The notes beneath the pieces were generated by a model. That model ran no database searches. It was not told where the DNA came from and saw only the letters and a program-made list of their open reading frames with translations. The position numbers and the translations under genes are program-made. A stretch of 58,334 nucleotides of DNA from Bacteroidota bacterium (lineage in GTDB: Bacteria > Bacteroidota > Bacteroidia > Chitinophagales > Chitinophagaceae): positions 1-58,334 of the forward strand of contig VGGV01000016.1 in NCBI GenBank assembly GCA_016868455.1. Direction: 5' to 3'. This document shows positions 35,826 to 45,372 of the stretch, piece after piece (position 1 is the first letter of the stretch; each line of letters opens with the position of its first letter).

Positions 35826-37199
35826 TTATAGGTGTTTATCCTCCTCTTCCTTAAAGAGGTCAATAATTCTGTCTTTAAACTTGCTCCAGAATCCCGTCAG
35901 GTTTTTTCTTTTCACCATTTCTTTCTCGCTTACTGAAGTTTCTTCTTCCGGTATTGCTTCCTCCTGCGCTTTTTGTTTCAGTGCATCCGGCACTTCCACA
36001 TTTTTGAAATCCATTTCAAACTGCTTGCGGTTGTGCTCATAATCATCGTAGCCTTTCAGTATAAGCCCGATGCAGGTGGAGTAGGTGGGCCTGGCCAGTT
36101 CTTCGATATGTCCTGCCGCCAGGTGTTCATTCGGGAAGCCGATTCTTGACGGAAGACCGGTTGCGTACTCAGTGAGCTGAATAAGGTGTTTCAACTGCGA
36201 ACCGCCTCCGGTAAGAATGATGCCGCCGTTCAGCATACGGTTATCCAGCCCCACCTGCTTCAGGTGATAGGTAACAAAGTCCATGATTTCACTCATCCTT
36301 GCCTGAATGATGTTGGCCAGGTTCTTTACACTGATCTCCTTGGCAGGCATTCCCCTTAAACCCGGGATGGTGATATAGGCATTGGCTTTGGCTTCGTTTG
36401 CCAGGGCGCTGCCAAACTGCACTTTCATAGCTTCTGCCTGTGTTTTGAGTACACCCAACCCGGTTTTGATATCGTTGGTTATGTTCTCTCCGGCAAAGGG
36501 AATAACAGCTGTATGTTTTAAAATGCCTTCATAGAATACAGCCAGGTCCGTAGTACCTCCGCCAATGTCCACAATGGCAACACCAGCTTCAAGGTCTTCC
36601 TGCCCCATAACGGCTGAAGAAGAAGCCAGCGGCTGCAACACTAAATCTTTTGTATGCAGACCCGATCTCTCCACACTGCGGTTGATATTCCGGATGGCAT
36701 TTTTATCGCCGGTGATGATATGAAAGTTGGCGCCGATCTTAACACCACCATATCCGATGGGATTCGGAATGTTCTGAAAATTATCCACGGTAAATTCCTG
36801 CGGTATTACATCTATGATCTGGTCGCCTGCAGGTATATAGGTTTTGTACTGGTCGTCAACCAGCTGATCAATTTCTTTTTGGGTGATCTCCGTATCTGTA
36901 TGCTGGCGTACAATATCGCCTCTTGTCTGCAGGCTTTTAATGTGGTGACCGGCAATACCGACATACACTTCGCTGATGTTAAGCCCGGGATTGGAGGCAA
37001 AGCAATTGTCCAGCGCCGCCCTGATGGCCTTGATGGTTTCATCAATATTCAGCACCTGTCCGTGCTTTACTCCATTGGAGCTGGATTTACCGAAGCCAAG
37101 TATTTCCAGTTTGCCAAACTCATTTTTGCGCCCGGCAATGACCGCAATCTTGGTAGTCCCGATATCGAGACCGACAATAATGGGTTGTTCGTTGTTCAT
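35826..37199 (-). CDS. ftsA: Cell division protein FtsA
   Basis: This 457-residue actin-like protein tethers FtsZ to the membrane. The nucleotide motifs are GLDIGTTKIAVIAG (about 9-22), VDIGGGTTDLAVF (about 207-219) and GGIILTGGGSQLKHL (about 325-339). The C-terminal amphipathic membrane-targeting helix is seen in LTGFWSKFKDRIIDLFKEE. Three copies of a 13-bp A-rich repeat (minus-strand sense) directly precede the start codon. ftsQ lies 58 bases upstream. Confidence 0.96.
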   Translation of the reverse strand: MNNEQPIIVGLDIGTTKIAVIAGRKNEFGKLEILGFGKSSSNGVKHGQVLNIDETIKAIRAALDNCFASNPGLNISEVYVGIAGHHIKSLQTRGDIVRQHTDTEITQKEIDQLVDDQYKTYIPAGDQIIDVIPQEFTVDNFQNIPNPIGYGGVKIGANFHIITGDKNAIRNINRSVERSGLHTKDLVLQPLASSSAVMGQEDLEAGVAIVDIGGGTTDLAVFYEGILKHTAVIPFAGENITNDIKTGLGVLKTQAEAMKVQFGSALANEAKANAYITIPGLRGMPAKEISVKNLANIIQARMSEIMDFVTYHLKQVGLDNRMLNGGIILTGGGSQLKHLIQLTEYATGLPSRIGFPNEHLAAGHIEELARPTYSTCIGLILKGYDDYEHNRKQFEMDFKNVEVPDALKQKAQEEAIPEEETSVSEKEMVKRKNLTGFWSKFKDRIIDLFKEEEDKHL

Positions 37200-37238
37200 A
37201 GTTGTTGTTTTTAGTTGTTGTTTTTAGTTGTTGTTTAT
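37200..37238. repeat. Three tandem 13-bp repeats abutting the ftsA start codon
   Basis: The unit AGTTGTTGTTTTT repeats at 37200, 37213 and 37226, the third copy ending TAT instead of TTT. Read on the coding strand it is an A/C-rich tract directly before the ATG, in the place where a ribosome binding site would be. Confidence 0.85.
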
Positions 37239-37257
37239 GTCGAAATTTTTATTTCAG

Positions 37258-38421
37258 TTAATTATAACCTCCGTTTTCATCTGCCTCAGGTTTCTTCGGC
37301 ATCACTGCTTTGGGAACTTTTTGCCTCGGCTTTTTGCTGTCTGTTCTCTTTTCTGTTTGTTGTGGTTTATCATCCTTTTTCGCCGTTTTGCTTACAGCCT
37401 GCCCGTCTGCATTTTTAGGTGCAGACGGGGTTGAATTTCCCAGGCCGGGGTCAGGATTGGTTTGCACTTCAGGGTTGCTTGTTCGTTCATCGGGTAACGC
37501 TTCGTTTTTCACAGAGGATGAATCCGGTTCAAGTTTTACAACCGGAGACAGTTTTTTCACAACAGTGTCCGCAGCAGCTTCCATGGATTGCTTTAATAGT
37601 TTCTCTACATTTTTTCTTAACTGCACTGAATCCACTTTGGGATCACCGGCATACCGGGATGCCACCACCTGGCCATTGTACTGCACATCAATCAGTTTGT
37701 ATTTGTCCAACCCGGTTTTACTCAGTACCTGCCGGTAAAAAATCATCAGCCTGTTGAACTTGGCAGGCATATCCGCACCATCACCCAACCTTACCAGGTG
37801 GTTGCCTGCAACCGGAATCATTTCAAATTTCCGGTCGGGTGTAATATCAATCTGGGCTATTTGCGCCAACCAAAAGGGATTATTATTGATACAGGCAGCA
37901 GCAGCCCTTACCTCATCTAATAATACACTGTCCTTAGCGCTGAGAACTTTCTTTTCCGGGAAACCGGTGAATACCGGAACCCTGGCACTCAGTTTATCAG
38001 ACAGGGGCATTCGTCTTCCTTCATTATCGAGATAGAAAGAATTACCCGCCACAGTAAAAACCCTGGCCACAGGTTCTTTTCCCGTTACTGTTACATGCAG
38101 CACATCCCGGTTATCAAAATAGAGTTCCGCTTTACTGATCCAGGCATTTTTTTCCAGCATTTGCTCCAGGGCATTCAGGTTAAATGATTCAACAGCCTTC
38201 CCCCTGATGGCTCCATTGTTTGCTTTTGCCAAAAGTTCTTCCACATCTTTTTCATTGATGAAGAAATTATTCTCGGGCCCCTTTAGGGTAATAACATAAT
38301 CTCTGCACTGTCCGTTCTTCTTGCTGCTAATGGCTGCCAGCAGCAGAGTAAACATGCCCCCGCCTATGCAGAGCCAGACTGCTATAAATAAAATTCTCCG
38401 TATTGTTGTTTTTGCGTTCAC
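37258..38421 (-). CDS. ftsQ: Cell division protein FtsQ
   Basis: This 387-residue bitopic protein links early and late division proteins (FtsQ/DivIB type). It has a short cytoplasmic end, one membrane segment (about 10-30), a POTRA-like domain (about 42-115) and the FtsQ beta domain (about 115-265). The last 115 residues form a disordered Lys/Pro/Glu/Ser-rich tail, longer than in E. coli FtsQ (276 residues). The identification rests on position between murC and ftsA plus the domain layout. The start codon directly abuts the murC stop codon. Confidence 0.88.
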   Translation of the reverse strand: MNAKTTIRRILFIAVWLCIGGGMFTLLLAAISSKKNGQCRDYVITLKGPENNFFINEKDVEELLAKANNGAIRGKAVESFNLNALEQMLEKNAWISKAELYFDNRDVLHVTVTGKEPVARVFTVAGNSFYLDNEGRRMPLSDKLSARVPVFTGFPEKKVLSAKDSVLLDEVRAAAACINNNPFWLAQIAQIDITPDRKFEMIPVAGNHLVRLGDGADMPAKFNRLMIFYRQVLSKTGLDKYKLIDVQYNGQVVASRYAGDPKVDSVQLRKNVEKLLKQSMEAAADTVVKKLSPVVKLEPDSSSVKNEALPDERTSNPEVQTNPDPGLGNSTPSAPKNADGQAVSKTAKKDDKPQQTEKRTDSKKPRQKVPKAVMPKKPEADENGGYN

Positions 38422-39867
38422 TTATATTTCCTTTAATACTTCCTTAATTGGTTCAACCAGCATATCAATATCCCCCGCCCCGGCTGTTATCAATACTTCG
38501 CCAAAATCCCGGTTTACTGTTCGGATAAAATCTTTTTTTAACCATTTCATCAAATCATCATTGCTCTTTACATTCTTATGTTCACTGTTCATCCTTTCCA
38601 GTATCATTTCGCTCCTTACGCCTTCCACCGGCAACTCTCTTGCAGGATAGATGGGCAACAGGATGATTTCATCAGCCAGATCAAGTACTTCAGCAAATCC
38701 ATCGGCCAGGTCTTTTGTACGGGTGTACAGGTGCGGCTGAAATATCACGGTACACTTCCGTTGCCTGAACAGGGCCTTGGCCCCGCTGATTAATGCCCTT
38801 AGTTCTTCGGGGTGATGTGCATAATCATCAATAAATACGAACCGTTCGTTTTTGATGATATACTCAAATCTTCTCTTCACCCCCCTGAAGCTTTCCACTG
38901 ATGCCTTAATCTTATCGTTATCTATTTCCAAAGAACTTGCTGCCGCAATAGCCGCAACTGTATTCTCCACATTGTGCATTCCGCCCATATTTAACCTCAC
39001 ATTTTCTATTTTATCATCCCCCATTACCACATCAAACTCATAACCGCCCTGCATCATCCGGATATTGTCGGCATATACATCAGCGCTCTCATTCTGCAGG
39101 CTGTAAGTAAGCTGCTGATCCCCTTTCAATTCCCTTCCCCGCTTCAGTCCAAACTGGCGAATAAGAATACCCCCTGTTCTTACTTTGCCGCTGAAATCAA
39201 TAAAGGCCTGTTCCATTGCTTCCGCCGTACCATAGATGTCCAGGTGGTCCGCATCCATGGCGGTTATAATAGCGATGTCAGGGCACAGTTTCAAAAAACT
39301 TTGGTCATACTCATCCGCCTCTATTACACATACATTTTTTTTACTGCTCCAGAAATTAGTTCCGTAATTCACAGCTATACCACCGAGAAACGCATTACAA
39401 CCGAAACCGCTGTCGCGAAGCAGGTGGGCCACCATGGTGGTAATGGTTGTCTTACCATGTGTGCCCGCTATACATATATTAAAAGAACTTTCTGTTATTA
39501 ACTGCAATACATCACTTCGTTTCACCACTTTATATCCGTTGTTCCGGTAATATGCCAATTCCCTGTGTTCTGCCGGAACAGCCGGTGTATACACTACTAA
39601 ATCCACCTGTTGGGGTGCCAGTTCCGGATTCTCTTCATAATGCACCGGTATGCCCATCTGCTCCAGCTCTTTTGTCAGCGCCGTTGCTGTTTTATCATAC
39701 CCGCTCACTTTTACCCCTGCCTCATAAAAGAACTTTGCAATGGCGCTCATTCCTATGCCGCCGATCCCGATAAAATAGACAGCTTTCAGTTTGTCAATCC
39801 CTGCCTGTCCGGCAGGCAGGCCCCCAAAGGGGGTATTCATAAGGACAGTATTAACTTGTACGTTCAT
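38422..39867 (-). CDS. murC: UDP-N-acetylmuramate--L-alanine ligase
   Basis: MurC adds L-alanine to UDP-MurNAc, the first amino acid of the murein stem. The 481-residue protein has the UDP-binding start KAVYFIGIGGIGMSAIAKFF, the ATP loop GTHGKTTITTMVAHLL (about 130-145) and the Mur ligase C-terminal domain (FIDDYAHHPEELRALI). The N-terminus carries about 25 extra residues before the conserved KAVYF. This part encodes NTPFGGLPAGQAG and is built from two adjacent palindromes (39799-39833). Translation could also begin at ATG 39840 (residue 10). Confidence 0.96.
   Translation of the reverse strand: MNVQVNTVLMNTPFGGLPAGQAGIDKLKAVYFIGIGGIGMSAIAKFFYEAGVKVSGYDKTATALTKELEQMGIPVHYEENPELAPQQVDLVVYTPAVPAEHRELAYYRNNGYKVVKRSDVLQLITESSFNICIAGTHGKTTITTMVAHLLRDSGFGCNAFLGGIAVNYGTNFWSSKKNVCVIEADEYDQSFLKLCPDIAIITAMDADHLDIYGTAEAMEQAFIDFSGKVRTGGILIRQFGLKRGRELKGDQQLTYSLQNESADVYADNIRMMQGGYEFDVVMGDDKIENVRLNMGGMHNVENTVAAIAAASSLEIDNDKIKASVESFRGVKRRFEYIIKNERFVFIDDYAHHPEELRALISGAKALFRQRKCTVIFQPHLYTRTKDLADGFAEVLDLADEIILLPIYPARELPVEGVRSEMILERMNSEHKNVKSNDDLMKWLKKDFIRTVNRDFGEVLITAGAGDIDMLVEPIKEVLKEI
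39799..39833. repeat. Two adjacent palindromes at the murC N-terminus
   Basis: A 21-nt element with the palindromic pattern CCTGCCTGTCCGGCAGG occupies 39799-39819 and encodes LPAGQAG. CCCCC-AAA-GGGGG (39821-39833) lies beside it. Both are read in frame by murC. Confidence 0.75.
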
Positions 39868-39873
39868 GATATC

Positions 39874-40962
39874 TCAGATCGCTTTCATTATTTCCTCCGC
39901 AATTCTCTCATCAGCATTGGTAATGGCCAGCATTGAAATATTTTTCTTCATTTCCTGCTGTTTCACATCATCTTTTGCCAGTTCAATCGTCATAAATATC
40001 AACTTATCTTTCGCCTCACTGTCTTTCACTATCAATGCTGCATTTCTTTTTACCAGTTGCATTGAATTTACCGTTTGGTGATCCTCGGCTGCAAACGGGT
40101 AAGGCACAAACAAAACCGGCTTTTTTGCAACACAGAGTTCTGCCACTGTCATTGCTCCCGCACGGGCCACTACCAAATCAGTTGCTGCATAAGCATACTC
40201 CATACCCGTTATAAAATCATTAGCCCATACCGATGGATTGCCTTGAGCTCTCTTTTTCGCTCTTGCCGCATAGGGCTTACCACTTTGCCATATCAATTGC
40301 AGCCCCGCATCCACCAGCTTTTCCAGGCCCGCATCAATGGCCTCATTAATTGACTGGGCTCCAAGGCTTCCGCCCACCACCAGTACTGTTTTTTTCGACT
40401 CATCCAGAGAAAAGAATTTTATCCCCTCATTCCTCGTTATTCCCGAACCGGTAATTTGCGGCCTCATAGGATTTCCGGTAACCATTATTTTATCAGCAGG
40501 GAAAAATTTTTCCATACCAGCGGTACCTGTAAAAATCATGGTGGCTTTTTTCCCGAGCATGACATTGGATTTGCCGGCAAAAGAATTCGATTCATGGATA
40601 AAGGTTTTTATCCCCTTTGCCTGTGCAAACCGCACTACCGGGAAACTGGAATAACCACCCACGCCTACTGCTGCATCCGGTTTAAATTGCCTGAAGATGC
40701 GGCGTACCTGCCAGAAACTTTTTATCAGTTTGAATGGCAGTCCAAAATTTTTTATCAAAGAACTTCTGTTGAAACCTGCTATGTCCAGCCCTTCTATTTT
40801 ATATCCTGCCTGCGGCACTTTTTCCATTTCCATCCTTCCTTTTGCACCCACAAACAATATTTCTAAATCCGCATCCAGTTTTTTTAGTGCACCGGCAATC
40901 GCAATCGCCGGAAAAACATGACCTCCTGTGCCGCCCCCCGCTATAATGATCCGTTTGCCCAT
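39874..40962 (-). CDS. murG: UDP-N-acetylglucosamine--lipid I GlcNAc transferase
   Basis: MurG converts lipid I to lipid II at the cytoplasmic face of the inner membrane. The 362-residue length is normal. The first G-loop is GGGTGGHVFPAIAIAGAL (about 9-26), the second is VVGGSLGAQSINEAI (about 190-204), and the donor-site region is VVARAGAMTVAELCVAKKP (about 262-280). It lies six bases before murC in the transcript and 12 bases after ftsW, consistent with tight cotranscription. Confidence 0.97.
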   Translation of the reverse strand: MGKRIIIAGGGTGGHVFPAIAIAGALKKLDADLEILFVGAKGRMEMEKVPQAGYKIEGLDIAGFNRSSLIKNFGLPFKLIKSFWQVRRIFRQFKPDAAVGVGGYSSFPVVRFAQAKGIKTFIHESNSFAGKSNVMLGKKATMIFTGTAGMEKFFPADKIMVTGNPMRPQITGSGITRNEGIKFFSLDESKKTVLVVGGSLGAQSINEAIDAGLEKLVDAGLQLIWQSGKPYAARAKKRAQGNPSVWANDFITGMEYAYAATDLVVARAGAMTVAELCVAKKPVLFVPYPFAAEDHQTVNSMQLVKRNAALIVKDSEAKDKLIFMTIELAKDDVKQQEMKKNISMLAITNADERIAEEIMKAI

Positions 40963-40974
40963 GCACAGTTTATT

Positions 40975-42234
40975 TTACATGCCTGCTGATACTTTTCCCT
41001 CCAGCTGCTCCACATTTCTCGCCACACTTAATATGATACCAATTGCCAGGCAGGTGAATATGAAACTGGTGCCTCCCATACTTACCAATGGCAGTGTTAC
41101 TCCAGTTACCGGGAATAAATTCACTGTTACTGCCATATTTGCAACAGCCTGTATCGCCAGGGTAAAGCTCAGCCCCAATGCCAGGAAAGCGCCAAAGGCA
41201 TAGGGGCAGCGTTTATATATTCTGATACACCGGTATAAAAACACCAGGTAGATAAACATGATAAATGCACCGCCTGTCAGTCCATATTCTTCAATGATGA
41301 TTGCATAAATGAAATCATTGTAAGCCTGGGGCAGGTAATCCCTTGTTTCGCTGTTACCCGGCCCCACACCGAACACACCTCCTTTTGAGATGGCGATCTT
41401 TGCCTGGTTCACCTGGTAAGCATCATTATCAGCATCATGCTTACTTCCGTAAATAAAACTTCCCACCCTTCCGATCCAGGTATCCACCCGGCCGGTGAGT
41501 GTGGAAGAAGCTCTTTTTACACCAGCGTCCTCATTTTTTGTTTTCCCGTGCCGGATAACTGCCGCCGTTATCAGGAACAGCAGCGGTATTAAAGCAATAC
41601 CCACAGTTATCATAATATGTTTTGTACTGACCCTTCCGATAAATAGCAGCACCAGGCAACTTGCACCCAACAATAAGGCGGTAGACAGATTGGCCGGAGC
41701 AATCAGTGCACAGGTAACAGCAACCGGGGTAATCAGCGGCAGGAATCCTTTTCTGAAATCCTTAATAACATCCTGTTTTCTGCTTATCAGTCTTGCGAGG
41801 TACATGAACAATGCAAGACGGGCCAAATCAGAGGTTTGCATGGTCATGTTGATCAGCGGCAGCCTTATCCACCTGCTCCCTTCATTCATTTTCACGCCAA
41901 AGAATAATGTATACACCAGCAGGGGCAGCGACAGGAGAAAAACAATCTTCGCTGCTTTTGAATAAAATGTGTAGTTGACAAGGTGGGCAAAATAGATAAC
42001 CATAATGCCTGCGACTATAAATGCTATTTGCTTAAAGAGATATATCTCCGTATTGCCCCGGTAATTTTTATATGCCAGTAAACCTGTAGCACTGTATACT
42101 GCCAGCAGAGACATCAGTGCCAGCAATATCACCAATGCCCAGATCACCTTATCTCCCCTGGTCCTGCTGATAAGATGTTGCGGGTTGAATGTATTTTTTA
42201 ATCCGCTGAATCCTATGTTCCTTGTTGCTTCCAT
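40975..42234 (-). CDS. ftsW: FtsW, SEDS-family septal peptidoglycan glycosyltransferase
   Basis: FtsW polymerises lipid II at the septum together with FtsI. The 419-residue protein has about ten membrane segments. Family motifs include IYAIIIEEYGLTGGAFIM and PVTGVTLPLVSMGGTSF near the C-terminus. A charged extracytoplasmic loop (about 235-290) separates the two halves. The gene starts five bases after murD in transcript order and is within the dcw cluster, which favours FtsW over RodA. Confidence 0.94.
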   Translation of the reverse strand: MEATRNIGFSGLKNTFNPQHLISRTRGDKVIWALVILLALMSLLAVYSATGLLAYKNYRGNTEIYLFKQIAFIVAGIMVIYFAHLVNYTFYSKAAKIVFLLSLPLLVYTLFFGVKMNEGSRWIRLPLINMTMQTSDLARLALFMYLARLISRKQDVIKDFRKGFLPLITPVAVTCALIAPANLSTALLLGASCLVLLFIGRVSTKHIMITVGIALIPLLFLITAAVIRHGKTKNEDAGVKRASSTLTGRVDTWIGRVGSFIYGSKHDADNDAYQVNQAKIAISKGGVFGVGPGNSETRDYLPQAYNDFIYAIIIEEYGLTGGAFIMFIYLVFLYRCIRIYKRCPYAFGAFLALGLSFTLAIQAVANMAVTVNLFPVTGVTLPLVSMGGTSFIFTCLAIGIILSVARNVEQLEGKVSAGM

Positions 42235-42239
42235 TTATT

Positions 42240-43595
42240 CTATAGTTCCTTTACCGCTTTTTTAAACTGGTTCCCCCTGTCTTCATAGTTTTTAAACAGG
42301 TCGAAACTGGCGCAGGCAGGGCTCAGCAACACCACTTCCCCTTTGCCGGCAAAATGAAATGCTGCCTGGGCTGCTTCTGCAGCGCTGCCTGTGTCCACAA
42401 TAGTGCTTACCATTCCTTGAAAGGCATCATGAATCTTTTTATTATCCTTTCCCAAACAGATGATGGCTTTCACTTTTTCTTTTACCAGATCATTCAGTAA
42501 GGAATAATCATTTCCCTTATCGACTCCGCCCAATACCAGTATCGTTGGCTTCGTCATACTCTCCAGCGCATACCAGGTGGAGTTTACGTTGGTGGCCTTA
42601 CTGTCGTTGATAAACTCCACTCCCCTTACCGTGGCGATAAACTCCATCCTGTGCTCCAGTGCCTGAAAACTCTGAACAGCGTCTCTGATTTTTTCCTTCC
42701 TGATATCAAGAATCGTTGCTGCAACACAGGCGGCCATAGTATTGTAACGGTTGTGTTTCCCCTTCAGGGCAAAATCAAAAACACTCATACTGGTAAAATC
42801 TTGTCCCGTTCTGACATACATGTCTCCGTCTTTTATAAAAGCTCCATTGGGCAGTTCTCTTTTCATACTTATTGGTAGTTGGTTTGAGAGAATATTGATC
42901 CCGATTTTCATCGGAAGGTTTATATTTTTCATAGTTACTTCATCATCGGCGCAGTAAATAAAGGCATCACCTCGCTGCTGGTTCATGGCAATGCGGAATT
43001 TGCTGCGTATATAATTTTCGAAGTTGTATTCGTAGCGGTCCAGGTGATCTTCGGTGATATTGGTCAGTAGGGCTATATCCGGTCTGAATGTTTTTATATC
43101 ATCCAGCTGAAAACTGCTTACTTCCACCACATAAAGCGGTTTGGGATCCAGAGCTACCTGCTTTGCAAAAGAATTCCCGATATTCCCTGCGAGGGCGCAA
43201 TCCAGCCCGGCTTCCCTGCAGATGTGATATATAAGCGCAGTGGTAGTCGTTTTTCCGTTGCTCCCCGTAATGGCAACAACCTTACTGTTGCCTTTAAAAC
43301 GGTAAGCCAGTTCCACTTCGCTGATTATATCAATCCCCTTTGCCCTGATCTTTTTCACAATGGCTGCTTTCTCCGGAATACCCGGGCTTTTCATTACCTC
43401 ATCGGCATTCAGAATTTTATTTTCGGTGTGCTTCTCTTCTTCAAAAGGGATACCTGCTCCTGTCAATTCGTTACGATACTCATCCTTCAAAGAGCTTTCG
43501 TCAGACACAAATACCTCATAGCCTTGTTGCTTCGCCAGCAGCGCCGCTCCTACACCACTCTCACCACCGCCTAATATGACAAACCTTTTGGCCAT
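42240..43595 (-). CDS. murD: UDP-N-acetylmuramoyl-L-alanine--D-glutamate ligase
   Basis: MurD adds D-glutamate, the second residue of the murein stem. The 451-residue protein shows the N-terminal FVILGGGESGVGAALLAKQ, the ATP loop VAITGSNGKTTTTALIYHI (about 108-126), the central NITEDHLDRY and the C-terminal VEFINDSKATNVNSTWYAL. The length is standard. About 275 noncoding bases carrying a repeat lie between it and mraY. Confidence 0.97.
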   Translation of the reverse strand: MAKRFVILGGGESGVGAALLAKQQGYEVFVSDESSLKDEYRNELTGAGIPFEEEKHTENKILNADEVMKSPGIPEKAAIVKKIRAKGIDIISEVELAYRFKGNSKVVAITGSNGKTTTTALIYHICREAGLDCALAGNIGNSFAKQVALDPKPLYVVEVSSFQLDDIKTFRPDIALLTNITEDHLDRYEYNFENYIRSKFRIAMNQQRGDAFIYCADDEVTMKNINLPMKIGINILSNQLPISMKRELPNGAFIKDGDMYVRTGQDFTSMSVFDFALKGKHNRYNTMAACVAATILDIRKEKIRDAVQSFQALEHRMEFIATVRGVEFINDSKATNVNSTWYALESMTKPTILVLGGVDKGNDYSLLNDLVKEKVKAIICLGKDNKKIHDAFQGMVSTIVDTGSAAEAAQAAFHFAGKGEVVLLSPACASFDLFKNYEDRGNQFKKAVKEL

Positions 43596-43737
43596 GCTGC
43601 TTTCATACTTTCAGCATAGTGTACGGAAGATGGTTCTTCACAGGCATTAGTTTTCAATACAACTGCACCACAATTCGGTTAGTCAAAAGCCATAGTTTAT
43701 TGGAGTGTTTCAATGGGATTGGATCATGGGTTTTTCA

Positions 43738-43790
43738 GCAAGAGCCTCACCCTCAGTCCCTCTTCCGCCAGCTGGCGGAGAGGCCGGGTT
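43738..43790. repeat. Dispersed hairpin repeat, copy 2, with a palindromic core
   Basis: CAAGAGCCTCACCC (43738-43751) is the exact complement of 11881-11894. TCCGCCA-GC-TGGCGGA (43764-43779) forms the hairpin. The copy is inverted relative to the first and lies in the murD-mraY gap, so it is transcribed with the dcw genes. Confidence 0.7.
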
Positions 43791-43869
43791 TTATATCTTT
43801 AATCAGCTGTTTGCTGACATATCATCTTCGGTACTACACTCATCTGGAATTCATTTTCATCATTTCCTG

Positions 43870-45153
43870 TTATCTCAGTTTCAGTGTCACAATACTCAGT
43901 ACCACCAGTAATACAGTCACAATCCATAATCTTGTTACAATTTTCACTTCATGGTACCCCTTTACCTGGTAGTGATGATGCAGCGGTGCTTTTAAAAACA
44001 CCCTTCTTCCTTCCCCGTATTTCCGCCGTGTATATTTGAAATAACCCACCTGCAGCATCACACTCACTGTTTCGGCAAAGAATATTCCGCAGAAAATGGG
44101 TATCAGCAATTCTTTGTGTACAATTATGGCCAATGCAGCAATTACGCCTCCCAGCATCAGGCTGCCCGTGTCTCCCATAAAAATTTGCGCCGGGTAGGAA
44201 TTGTACCATAGAAAACCGATACAGGCCCCAATCATTGCAGCGATATAGACAGACAGCTCGCCGAGGTCAGGTATGAACATGATGTTGAGATAATCTGCAA
44301 ATACCATGTTGCCGCTGGCATAAGCGAATATTCCCAGCAGTGACCCTATTATTGCTGATGTACCTGCCGCCAGACCGTCTAATCCGTCGGTAAGGTTGGC
44401 TCCGTTGGATACAGCCGTGATGATGAAAATCACCACCAATATGTAAAGAACCCAGGTATAATCCCTCCACGATGCCGGTAACAGCTTGGAATAATTAAAC
44501 TCATGGTTTTTAACAAAAGGAATAGTAGTTACCGGTGTTTTTGTTTCTACAAAATATTTTGTCGTGTCATTAACTTTTTTCTCAATAATATCAGGGTTCC
44601 TTTTCGCCTCATCAACTGTTCCCACATACTCCCTCCATATTTTCACATTGCTGTTGAAATAAAGCGTGGCGCCAACCAGAATACCCAATCCCACCTGACC
44701 TAATATTTTAAACCATCCTGCCAAACCATCTTTACTTGTTTTCCTGTACACTTCTCCTTTTTCCTGCGCCAGTCTTTCTCCTTTCAGCTTCAGGTAATCA
44801 TCAATAAAACCGATGGCGCCCATCCACACAGTACTGATCAGCATTACCTGCACATATATCTCTGTCAGGTCAGCGAGTAGTAACGTGGGAATCACAATAG
44901 AAAGGACTATGATGATGCCTCCCATGGTAGGTGTGCCGGCTTTGCTTTCCTGGCCTGCCAAACCCTCTTTCCTGATACTTTCCCCTATTTGCTTTTTCTG
45001 CAGGAACTTAATCAGTTTCTTTCCATAGAATGTTGTAATGAACAACGCCAGCAATATCCCGACCAGCACCCTGAAGGTGATGAAGCCGAACAACCTCATG
45101 CCCGGAATATCGATATCTTCCTGTTCAAGCCATTTGTATAAATGGTACAGCAT
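43870..45153 (-). CDS. mraY: Phospho-N-acetylmuramoyl-pentapeptide transferase
   Basis: MraY transfers phospho-MurNAc-pentapeptide to undecaprenyl phosphate, giving lipid I. The 427-residue protein has about ten membrane segments. The metal and substrate motifs are present: FIDDYLKLK (about 116-124), NLTDGLDGLAAGTSA (about 252-266) and MGDTGSLMLGGVIAAL. Compared with the E. coli enzyme (360 residues) there is an extra extracytoplasmic loop of about 60 residues (about 165-230), as I know it from Bacteroidota MraY. Confidence 0.97.
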   Translation of the reverse strand: MLYHLYKWLEQEDIDIPGMRLFGFITFRVLVGILLALFITTFYGKKLIKFLQKKQIGESIRKEGLAGQESKAGTPTMGGIIIVLSIVIPTLLLADLTEIYVQVMLISTVWMGAIGFIDDYLKLKGERLAQEKGEVYRKTSKDGLAGWFKILGQVGLGILVGATLYFNSNVKIWREYVGTVDEAKRNPDIIEKKVNDTTKYFVETKTPVTTIPFVKNHEFNYSKLLPASWRDYTWVLYILVVIFIITAVSNGANLTDGLDGLAAGTSAIIGSLLGIFAYASGNMVFADYLNIMFIPDLGELSVYIAAMIGACIGFLWYNSYPAQIFMGDTGSLMLGGVIAALAIIVHKELLIPIFCGIFFAETVSVMLQVGYFKYTRRKYGEGRRVFLKAPLHHHYQVKGYHEVKIVTRLWIVTVLLVVLSIVTLKLR

Positions 45154-45210
45154 CGCTGGTTATTGGTTTATTATTTTTTTGTCATCGCCTGTGCTGCTAT
45201 CATCGTCCCT

Positions 45211-45349
45211 TCCGCCAACTGGCGGACACTTCAACATCCTGTCCTTTTATCATCAATATTGAACCCCTCCGGGGTTCTAAAACAACTTTTGTTTCACTCA
45301 ATCCCCGGATTTCATCCGGGTCTGCCAACATTCAGCCCCTCCGGGGCTG
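45211..45349. repeat. Cluster of four hairpins between murE and mraY
   Basis: TCCGCCA-AC-TGGCGGA lies at 45211-45226, GAACCCC-TCC-GGGGTTC at 45261-45277, CCCGGAT-TTC-ATCCGGG at 45304-45320 and CAGCCCC-TCC-GGGGCTG at 45333-45349. All four are perfect stems. The 243-base gap holds no gene. Confidence 0.75.
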
Positions 45350-45372
45350 TACACTCATTTCAATCGCTTCCC

